A stretch of 27,987 bases of DNA, taken from NCBI RefSeq assembly GCF_030150285.1, contig NZ_JASLGE010000093.1:1-27987 (forward strand), read 5' to 3'. This document shows positions 1 through 6,046 of this stretch, one piece after another (position 1 is the first letter of the stretch; each line of letters opens with the position of its first letter). The position numbers were made by a program, and so were the translations under genes. The notes under the pieces were generated by a model that worked only from the letters and a program-made list of their open reading frames with translations, was not told the origin of the DNA and made no database searches. The DNA comes from Pseudomonas sp. GTDB taxonomy: Bacteria > Pseudomonadota > Gammaproteobacteria > Pseudomonadales > Pseudomonadaceae.

Positions 1-23
1 GCGTCTCTCGTATTCCAAGGCAT
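1..23 (-). CDS. IS481-type transposase, first seven codons only (partial)
   Basis: An ATG at 23-21 on the minus strand opens a frame reading MPWNTRD before the window ends. A GGAGAG ribosome-binding site lies a few bases upstream. The opening MPW is typical of IS481-family integrase-core transposases, whose N-terminus leads into a helix-turn-helix. With seven codons the family call rests on the start plus the IS-like terminal repeats beside it. The rest of the gene lies to the left of the window. Confidence 0.45.
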
Positions 24-106
24 GATGGCTCTCCGGCGAAATAAGCTCGCCGAAAAGTGTCCACCATGTCCCCGTACACCCGTCAACCATGTGTCCGGTC
101 TGTACA
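1..106 (-). mobile_element. End of a probable IS481-family insertion sequence, truncated by the window edge
   Basis: Read on the minus strand, this stretch begins at a TGTACA (101-106). It then carries two near-identical GTCmACCATGTsyCC motifs (about 62-73 and 83-96) separated by a short spacer. It ends in a Shine-Dalgarno-like GGAG and a reading frame that runs off the window. Terminal repeats of this sort just upstream of a transposase starting MPWNTRD match my memory of IS481-type elements in Pseudomonas. Only one end is visible, so target duplication, completeness and activity cannot be judged. The outer boundary at 106 is an estimate. Confidence 0.55.
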
Positions 107-120
107 GCTTTTCAAAGTGG

Positions 121-328
121 CACGGCGTAAGGCCGGAACCTTAAGTGGCCGTGACCGCGCAATGGATAGAATTGCTGCACGACAGCGTGGCGTCATTGAG
201 CGTTTAAAAATCAAAAGATCGCGAGCAAGCTCGCTCCTACAGGTGAATGAAGGGCCCCCTTAAACCACGCTGGCCGAACACAGGTTTTGCGCAGTGGCAC
301 GGCAGTGGCCGTGACCGCAGCAATGGAC
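121..328 (+). repeat. Mosaic of extragenic repeats (blocks A, REP, C, A')
   Basis: Together with the IS end, this fills the roughly 340-base gap before the first full gene. Block A (121-168) runs from CACGGCGTAAGGCC to GCAATGGATA. A REP-like unit (217-243) holds the palindrome GCGAGCAAGCTCGC. Block C (250-274) ends in CCACGCTGGC. A shortened copy of block A (296-328) lacks its middle. Blocks A and C and the REP recur at 10914-11091 with A and C inverted; C differs at one base in 25. Such blocks are familiar in P. fluorescens-group intergenic DNA. I see no supportable gene here. Confidence 0.75.
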
Positions 329-342
329 GGGACGGCCCCTCC

Positions 343-1833
343 CTACATCCAGCCCAACCAGCTCCAGTAGGTCGCGCCGAACAGTAACATCAGCAGGTAA
401 CCCACCACCGTCACCACCAGCCCGACTTTGGCAAACTGCTTGGCAGTGAAGGTCTGGGTGCCCAGGCACACCATGTTTTGCGGGGCGTTGATGGGCAGGA
501 TAAAGCCGTAGCTGACCACAAACCCCAGCAACATGGTCATGCCCAGGCGGTTGAATTCACCGGGCAAGGTTTGCAGCACGGCAATCAGAATGGGCAGTAA
601 GGCCGAGGTCAGCGCCGTGGCGCTGGCGAACCCCAGGTGGATGAGAATCAGAAACGCTCCCAGGATCGCAAAGATGCCCAGCGGCCCTACCTGGTCCAGC
701 CCCGTGTTTTCAACGACTTGGCCGCCCAGCCATTGCCCGGCCTGGGTGGTGAGTAGCGCCGTGCCCAAGCTGATGCCCACCCCGAACACAATCACCGTGC
801 CCCACGGAATGCGCGACTGCACATCTTTCCAGGTCATCACGCCGTAACGCGGCAACAGCAAAAACACCAGCCCGGCGTAGGTGGTGGAGGTGGTATCAAA
901 GCTGTGCAATTTGCCTTCAGTGGCCCATGCCAATAACAAGGCGATGGAGACCATCATCAGGCGCTTTTGCGGGGCGGTCATGGGGCCGAGTTCGGCCAGG
1001 GATTTCTCCACCGCTTCTTTGCCGCCAGGAATGCTGTCACTTTCCGGCGGCAGCATTTTCAGCACCACAAACAGCAGCACCGCCGACATGATGATTGCCC
1101 ACGGGGCCCCGGCGATCAGCCAGTCGAGCCAGTTCACGCGCTCACCGAGCATCTTGTCCATAAAGCCGACCGTCAGCAGGTTTTGCGCGGCGGCGGTCTG
1201 GATGCCGACGTTCCAGATGCTGGTGCCCTGGGCCACCACGATCATGATCCCGGCGGCGATGTTCGAGCGCTTGTCCACCCCGAACGCCAGAATCACCCCC
1301 ATCATGATCGGCACCACGCAGGCGCTTCGGGCCGTGGCGCTGGGCACCACCAGGCTGAGCAGGATGGTCACGGCAATTGCGCCCAGCAGAATGCGCCGGG
1401 TGCTGGTGCCGATGCGCGACAGGGTGACCAGCGCAATACGCCGGTCCAGGCCGGTGTGGGTCATGGCGGCGGCAATAAACAGCGCACCGGCCACCAAGGC
1501 CAGGGCGGCATTGGAAAAGCCGGTCAAGGCCATCGTGATCCCGGCGTTGGTGCCGTAGATTTTCGACGGGTCCGCCAGGGTAGGCGCCATGCCAATCAAG
1601 AACGCCATCAGCGACGTAATCATGATCGCACTGGCTTCGTACGACACCGCCTCGGTGATCCACACCACCACGGCAAAGGCCAGAATGGCCAGCATGCGAT
1701 GCCCCGCCACCGGCAAATCGGCGGGCAATGGCAACAGCAGCACGCCGACCATCACCAGCACCGCAATCACCAGGCCCAGGGGCAGTTTCATTTTCGCGGC
1801 AGACGGCTGCGGGGTGGTTGCAGGCGCACTCAT
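343..1833 (-). CDS. DASS (SLC13-like) family anion/dicarboxylate transporter
   Basis: A 496-residue polytopic inner-membrane protein with the length and layout of divalent-anion:sodium symporters and CitT-like exchangers. Family members carry di- and tricarboxylates or sulfate; the substrate here is unknown. The first family signature reads VVPSATARSACVVP (S165-A166-T167) and the second FASATALTSALLP (S404-A405-T406), so both SNT motifs read SAT. Many hydrophobic helices follow residue 17. I chose the second ATG (1833) because AGGAG sits six bases before it but directly abuts the first ATG at 1839. A possible promoter (TTGACC, 1875-1870) precedes it. It lies 106 bases beyond tonB on the same strand with a hairpin between them, so it may be a separate transcript or the operon's last gene. 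A link to phosphate or inositol use is speculation. Confidence 0.82.
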   Translation of the reverse strand: MSAPATTPQPSAAKMKLPLGLVIAVLVMVGVLLLPLPADLPVAGHRMLAILAFAVVVWITEAVSYEASAIMITSLMAFLIGMAPTLADPSKIYGTNAGITMALTGFSNAALALVAGALFIAAAMTHTGLDRRIALVTLSRIGTSTRRILLGAIAVTILLSLVVPSATARSACVVPIMMGVILAFGVDKRSNIAAGIMIVVAQGTSIWNVGIQTAAAQNLLTVGFMDKMLGERVNWLDWLIAGAPWAIIMSAVLLFVVLKMLPPESDSIPGGKEAVEKSLAELGPMTAPQKRLMMVSIALLLAWATEGKLHSFDTTSTTYAGLVFLLLPRYGVMTWKDVQSRIPWGTVIVFGVGISLGTALLTTQAGQWLGGQVVENTGLDQVGPLGIFAILGAFLILIHLGFASATALTSALLPILIAVLQTLPGEFNRLGMTMLLGFVVSYGFILPINAPQNMVCLGTQTFTAKQFAKVGLVVTVVGYLLMLLFGATYWSWLGWM

Positions 1834-1904
1834 GAACATCTCCTAATACTTGAAATCGCCTGCAGCATAGGTCAAGGACAGCGCTCTCGCGTTGATGCTT
1901 ATCA

Positions 1905-1928
1905 GGTAGGCGCACGCTTGCGCCTACC
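1905..1928 (-). terminator. Strong hairpin 12 bases after tonB
   Basis: GGTAGGCGCA and TGCGCCTACC form a perfect 10-bp stem with a CGCT loop, placed just after the tonB stop codon. No T-run follows on either strand, so it may be a weak terminator, an mRNA-stabilising hairpin or a palindromic repeat unit. Confidence 0.5.
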
Positions 1929-1939
1929 GTTAGGTGGGT

Positions 1940-2728
1940 TTATTCGATTTTGTAGTGAAAGGTGTTGCGCACGCCCGGTACGGTCACGGCCTGGCCGTCG
2001 ATAATGCGCGGTGCATAGCGAAATGTGGCGGCGGCCACGAGCGAAGGCCGGATCAACATCGGGTGGCAACTGCCCACCACTTTGGGGTTGTCGACTTTGC
2101 CTTGCGGGGTGACCGCGTATTCCACGGTGCAATCGCCCTGTATGCCTTTGTCCAACGCCCGCTGCGGGTATTCAGGGGCTTGTTTGCTGATGGGCTGATA
2201 CTGGCGAATGTCCGCCGCAGCCGCCGCCTGCTGGGCGCGCTGCGCCGCGTCGGCCGCCGCCCGGGCCTGTTGCGCGGCGGCTGCAGCGGCCTGCTGGCGT
2301 TGTTCCTCGGCCTGTTCAGCGCGCTGGCGGGCCTGTTTCTGTTCCTCGATCTGTGCCTGTTTTTGCGCTTGCACGCGTTTATGCGCCAAGGCGGCCTGCT
2401 CCAGCTTTCGCGCCTGTATCTGCGGGTCTACCGTGGGTTTGACCACGTCAGGCGGCACCACCACCGGCGGTGGCGCAACCGCAGGCGCGGGCTCTGGAGC
2501 CGGCACCGCCAGCGGTTCGGCCGGTAGCATCACCAGGCGGGTGTGCAGGGTGGCGGGCACCGGCTCGGGGGCCGCTTGTTCCAGGCTCCAGCCCATGACC
2601 AAAAAGGCCACCACCGCGCCGTGCAAGGCCACGCTCACCGCCAGCGCCTGGCTGTTGTTCCACAGGGTGGCCCACGGCAAGGGCGCGGCGGTGTGCGGCA
2701 GCGCGCCGTGCATCAATGCCGTACTCAT
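1940..2728 (-). CDS. tonB: TonB-like energy transducer
   Basis: A 262-residue protein that should couple the proton-motive force of the ExbB-ExbD motor to an outer-membrane receptor. One uncleaved membrane anchor lies at about residues 26-46. A proline-rich stretch (about 70-100) follows, then a long Gln/Ala/Arg-rich segment (about 100-172), probably helical, to span the periplasm. A C-terminal TonB domain (about 175-262) contains YPQRALDKGIQGDCTVEY. The ATG overlaps the exbD stop codon by four bases (ATGA), and GGAGG lies seven bases before the start, indicating translational coupling. It is the last gene of the receptor-phytase-exbB-exbD-tonB set, so it is probably a dedicated transducer rather than the cell's housekeeping TonB. 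The Gln/Ala-rich spacer in place of the usual Pro-Lys repeats is unusual but known among Pseudomonas TonB paralogs. Confidence 0.88.
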   Translation of the reverse strand: MSTALMHGALPHTAAPLPWATLWNNSQALAVSVALHGAVVAFLVMGWSLEQAAPEPVPATLHTRLVMLPAEPLAVPAPEPAPAVAPPPVVVPPDVVKPTVDPQIQARKLEQAALAHKRVQAQKQAQIEEQKQARQRAEQAEEQRQQAAAAAAQQARAAADAAQRAQQAAAAADIRQYQPISKQAPEYPQRALDKGIQGDCTVEYAVTPQGKVDNPKVVGSCHPMLIRPSLVAAATFRYAPRIIDGQAVTVPGVRNTFHYKIE

Positions 2729-3171
2729 TGCGGGGCCTCCGTGACCAGGCCCAAGTGGGTCACGCCGCCTTGTTGCAAGGCCGCCATGGCCTTGACCACA
2801 TTGCCGTAGCCCGCTTCATTGTCGGCTCGGATGTACACCTGGGTGTCGCCGTTTTGCGCCACCACCTGGCCGATTTTGCTTTGCAGTTCTTCAAGGCTGA
2901 CGGCGCTGTCGGTCTGATTACGGGTGTCCAGTTCGCTGCCCAGGTTCCAGTAATAGCCGCCCTCGGCCTTGACCGACAGGGTGAGAATGTTCTGCTGACT
3001 GTCATTGCCCAAGGCTTCGCTGGCGACTTTGGGCAGTTCGATTTTCACCCCTTGGGTGAGCATCGGTGCGGTCACCATAAAAATCACCAGCAGCACCAGC
3101 ATCACATCGATGTAGGGCACTACGTTCATTTCGGCCTTGGGCCCGTGTTTGCGCTGTGGTCGGACAAGCAT
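2725..3171 (-). CDS. exbD: ExbD/TolR-family proton channel subunit
   Basis: A 148-residue inner-membrane protein with one N-terminal transmembrane helix and a periplasmic domain, the size expected for ExbD. The essential membrane aspartate is present in YIDVMLVLLVIFMVTAP (D22 from the chosen start). I placed the start at the ATG at 3171 because GGGAG lies seven bases before it. A GTG two codons upstream (3177) has almost no room for a ribosome-binding site. Fifteen bases separate it from exbB and it overlaps tonB by four bases, so the three are co-translated. With ExbB it forms the motor that energises TonB. TolR is the alternative paralog, but the neighbours point to ExbD. Confidence 0.9.
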   Translation of the reverse strand: MLVRPQRKHGPKAEMNVVPYIDVMLVLLVIFMVTAPMLTQGVKIELPKVASEALGNDSQQNILTLSVKAEGGYYWNLGSELDTRNQTDSAVSLEELQSKIGQVVAQNGDTQVYIRADNEAGYGNVVKAMAALQQGGVTHLGLVTEAPQ

Positions 3172-3186
3172 GTTCACACTCCCTGT

Positions 3187-3897
3187 TTAAGCGACAGCCG
3201 CCATGCTGCGTGAGCCGAGATGCGAGGTGCGGTACAGGCGCATTTGCACTTCATTGCCCAGGCTGTAATAGCGGGTCAGCAGTGTTTGCCCGCGGGCAGA
3301 GAAGCGGTTGTAGGCAATCACTGCCGGTATCGCCGCGAACAGGCCGATGGCCGTGGCTATCAGCGCTTCGGCAATGCCGGGCGCGACCGTAGACAGCGTG
3401 GCCTGTTGCACCTGCGACAGGCCGATAAAGGAATTCATGATCCCCCACACGGTGCCGAACAGGCCGATGTAAGGGCTTACCGAGCCGACGGTGGCGAGAA
3501 ATTGCAGGCCCTTTTCCAGGCGCACTTCCTGTTCGCTGATGGCCACGTACAGCGCCCGTTCCACGCCCTGCATCACGCCGTCGGCATCCACTCCCGGCTG
3601 CTGGCGCAGTTGGGCGTATTCGCTGTAAGCCGCTGCGAAAACGTGCTCGGCCCCGGCATCGGTGTGCGGCGTGTCGCGGCTTTCGCGGTACAGCGCATTC
3701 AACTCGGCCTGGTCGCGCAGTCGTTGGGTAAAACGGTCGATGTCGCGCTCGCTGCGGCGCAGAATCGCGCTGCGGCGCACGATCAAAAACCAGCTCAACA
3801 GCGAGGCCAACAGCAACGTCAGCATCACGCCCTTTACCAGCGGACTCGCGTCGCTGATCAGGCCCCAGAGGGTCATGTGTTCCATGGTTGCGTGCAT
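3187..3897 (-). CDS. exbB: ExbB/TolQ-family proton channel subunit
   Basis: A 236-residue inner-membrane protein of the MotA/TolQ/ExbB family. The first transmembrane helix lies at about residues 20-41, a cytoplasmic region at about 45-130, and two further helices in the conserved C-terminal block that contains GSVSPYIGLFGTVWGIMNSF and ALIATAIGLFAAIPAV. That block lines the proton channel with ExbD. The ATG at 3897 has GGAG seven bases upstream; two further in-frame ATGs lie within eight codons. It follows the phytase by 90 bases, which contain a hairpin, and precedes exbD by 15 bases. It should supply the motor for the neighbouring receptor. I cannot exclude that it also serves other receptors. 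Confidence 0.9.
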   Translation of the reverse strand: MHATMEHMTLWGLISDASPLVKGVMLTLLLASLLSWFLIVRRSAILRRSERDIDRFTQRLRDQAELNALYRESRDTPHTDAGAEHVFAAAYSEYAQLRQQPGVDADGVMQGVERALYVAISEQEVRLEKGLQFLATVGSVSPYIGLFGTVWGIMNSFIGLSQVQQATLSTVAPGIAEALIATAIGLFAAIPAVIAYNRFSARGQTLLTRYYSLGNEVQMRLYRTSHLGSRSMAAVA

Positions 3898-3920
3898 GGT
3901 GCTACTCCGTGTTCAAGGCT

Positions 3921-3943
3921 GCGCCACACCCGGGGGTGGGCGC
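3921..3943 (-). other. Intercistronic hairpin between phytase and exbB
   Basis: GCGCCACACCC pairs with GGGTGGGCGC around a two-base turn, with one bulged base. It is GC-rich and lacks a T-run. This suits a processing or stabilising hairpin that could lower exbBD-tonB expression relative to the phytase, rather than a full terminator. Confidence 0.45.
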
Positions 3944-3987
3944 ATGGAAGGATTCAAGTCGACGCAGATGACCGCGTCATGACGGCT

Positions 3988-5898
3988 TCAAGGCAATTTC
4001 AAGGCCTTGGCCACCTCGGTCCAGGGGATGTATTTGTAGTTCTGGCTGTGTTCGGGCATGCGTTTGCGGCCGTCTTGCACCACCAGCATGCCTTGGCTCC
4101 ATGGCCCGCCGAGGTTGGCGGAGGTCACGTCGAGCCCGTCGGTTTCAGATGCGCCGTCAATCCCCGCGGCGGCATTCACCCCCACCCGGAACGCGCCGCG
4201 CAGGGCAAATGGCGGTGCAGCGTCCACCACCACATAGCTGTCGTTGCCCTGGCTGGAGATCACCAGGTAGTTGTCCTTGTCGGTCTGGTACAGGCCCATG
4301 CCTTCGATGTCGTCGTGTACCAGGCCGCCCACCTTGATCACGTTGGTGAGGGTCGCGGGTTGATCGGGCCGGGCATCCACCGCCCACACCGCGACATCTT
4401 CTTCACCGAGGAACAAGCGCTGGTTTCGGTCGTCGGCCACGCAGCCTTCAGGCTGGGTCGCTACCTTGAACTGGCGTACCAGTTCGCCTTGCACCTTGTC
4501 GCCCACGGCGAACAGGCGGTGCTGCAAGAAGGTGCCGTCCTTGTCGTTGGCGAAACTGTAAATGTCCCCCGACGGGGCCTTGAACAGGCACAGCCCGTAG
4601 ATGTCGCTGACCGTGGTGGGCACTTCGCCCGCTTCGCGCACTTCGCCGCTGTCGCGGTCAATGCTGAAGATGCTCAGGCTGTTGTGATCGCGGTTGGTCG
4701 CGACGGCCAGGTCCACGGTGCGCCCGCCGAGGCTGAAGCCTGGCCGCACATCCACGTTGTTCAGGCGGCCCACCGGCAAATGCTGCACCCGGTGGCCCTG
4801 CAAGTCGTAGACTTCCAGCCCCGCGCGTTTATCGGTGCCCAATACCCGGCTGGCCGCCGGTGTGGTGGGGTGAACCCAAATCGCGGGGTCATCCGCCGCA
4901 TCGCCCTGGCTGATCACCGGTTCGGTTTGCACCTGCGGCCTGACCACCGGCAATACTGCCGGTGTGGCCACCGGTGTGGCTGTCCAGTTCAGGCTGCCTT
5001 CAAACAGGCGACTGTTGTCACCGTCCTGCACCAGTAATTGCAGGCCCTGCGCGGTAGGGCGCAACGCCAGGTGCTCGGGCTCGACCACGCCCTTGAGTGG
5101 CAAAGTGGCGACGGCCGCCCAGCCTTTGCCCTGCTGTTGGTAGAGGTGCAACTGGGCCGCTTTCGGGTCCAGCCCCACCAGGCCGCCTGGCACCAGCGCC
5201 ATGGCACCCGCCGCTTTTTTCAGATTGCCAAAGGGCTCAACCATCGCCACCGGCACGCGCCCGGCATCGGCCTCGGCGTGGGCGGGGTATGCCCACCAGC
5301 CGACGTTTTCTTCGTTGACGAACAGTTGCTGCGCCGCATCGTCGACCTGGCAGAACTCGGCGTCGGGGGGCAGTGGCAAACTGCGCACCCGCAGGGGTTC
5401 GTTCAAGCGCTGACCGTCAGCGGCCACCAGCCATTGTTCACCCTTACCCTCCTCGCCCACGGTAAACAGGTAAATATTGCTGGCTTCATCACGGTACAGA
5501 CACACCCCCGTCACCGCGTAATCACGCCGGGGCACATACATCGGCGGCTGCCAGACATGGGTCTTGGGGTTGAGGCTGAACAGCGCCACTTGCTGCTTTT
5601 TTTCATCGCTGCTGGCCACCAGCACGTGATCGCCCAGCGCACGGCTGTCGAGGCCGGTGAACGAACCCGGCACCTGGCTCAGGGTTTTGCCGTGCGCATC
5701 CAGCAGCCGCACCCCTTCGCGGCGGCTCACGACCAGCCGTTCGTTGGCGCGGCTGTCGGGCAAGAAACCCAGCGCCTGGGCCTTGGTCGCCGCGAAGGGT
5801 TGCAGCGCCGGCGGGTTAACATCGGCGTACACGGCACCGGCGCTCAGGCAGGCCAGTAAGGGCAATACGCGGGTGTTGCGTTTAAACATGAAAGCCAT
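3988..5898 (-). CDS. Dual-domain beta-propeller phytase, secreted
   Basis: A 636-residue protein with a signal peptide (about 1-25) after the ATG at 5898. The C-terminal half (about 325-636) is a beta-propeller phytase (BPP) domain carrying both family hallmarks: DAADDPAIW (333-341) and NNVDVR (380-385). BPPs are calcium-dependent 3-phytases that strip phosphate from calcium phytate at neutral to alkaline pH. The N-terminal half (about 26-300) has similar propeller-type strands but no complete hallmark, as in known dual-domain BPPs, where the incomplete domain is thought to help the full one. The frame extends 38 codons upstream, but that part is not signal-like and overlaps a repeat element, so I rejected it. 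The ribosome-binding site is weak (CGGA, about 11 bases away). It lies between a TonB-dependent receptor and exbBD-tonB, behind a Pho box. The N-terminal signal directs it to the periplasm; outer-membrane or extracellular placement is unproven. Confidence 0.9.
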   Translation of the reverse strand: MAFMFKRNTRVLPLLACLSAGAVYADVNPPALQPFAATKAQALGFLPDSRANERLVVSRREGVRLLDAHGKTLSQVPGSFTGLDSRALGDHVLVASSDEKKQQVALFSLNPKTHVWQPPMYVPRRDYAVTGVCLYRDEASNIYLFTVGEEGKGEQWLVAADGQRLNEPLRVRSLPLPPDAEFCQVDDAAQQLFVNEENVGWWAYPAHAEADAGRVPVAMVEPFGNLKKAAGAMALVPGGLVGLDPKAAQLHLYQQQGKGWAAVATLPLKGVVEPEHLALRPTAQGLQLLVQDGDNSRLFEGSLNWTATPVATPAVLPVVRPQVQTEPVISQGDAADDPAIWVHPTTPAASRVLGTDKRAGLEVYDLQGHRVQHLPVGRLNNVDVRPGFSLGGRTVDLAVATNRDHNSLSIFSIDRDSGEVREAGEVPTTVSDIYGLCLFKAPSGDIYSFANDKDGTFLQHRLFAVGDKVQGELVRQFKVATQPEGCVADDRNQRLFLGEEDVAVWAVDARPDQPATLTNVIKVGGLVHDDIEGMGLYQTDKDNYLVISSQGNDSYVVVDAAPPFALRGAFRVGVNAAAGIDGASETDGLDVTSANLGGPWSQGMLVVQDGRKRMPEHSQNYKYIPWTEVAKALKLP

Positions 5899-5926
5899 GG
5901 GTCTACAGTCCGTTGAATGGGCCAAT

Positions 5927-6031
5927 CTGTCGTCGCTGCCGCGCCCGCACGGTTCGCAGGGCGCTTGCACAAACGGGAGGTGCCGTCGCAGCGGTGCACC
6001 CGCCCTTCGCACCCGGCGGCAGCGACTACAG
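5927..6031. repeat. Palindromic extragenic element inside the operon
   Basis: The two ends are inverted copies: CTGTCGTCGCTGCCGC (5927-5942) faces GCGGCAGCGACTACAG (6016-6031, with one mismatch), and GCAGGGCG faces CGCCCTTC further in. The roughly 105-base element fills most of the gap between receptor and phytase. Its transcript could fold into a long hairpin. The CTGTAGTCGCTGCCG-type ends are a recurrent motif of Pseudomonas intergenic repeats, and no transposase is present. Confidence 0.65.
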
Positions 6032-6046
6032 AGAACCTCTGCTGTT

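Noticed and set aside
57..263. 68-codon plus-strand frame at the left edge
   Set aside because: It is made of the IS end and the REP/block A repeats, with no ribosome-binding site.
967..2004. 345-codon plus-strand frame opposite the DASS transporter
   Set aside because: His/Gln/Arg-rich reverse-frame translation, overlapping a well-supported membrane protein.
3220..5037. 605-codon plus-strand frame opposite exbB and the phytase
   Set aside because: It is a shadow of high-GC coding sequence on the other strand: His/Gln/Ala-rich translation, no domain, no ribosome-binding site, and the minus-strand genes are clear.
5899..6012. N-terminal extension of the phytase (38 codons)
   Set aside because: It overlaps the palindromic element, has no signal-like sequence and would bury the signal peptide that starts at 5898.
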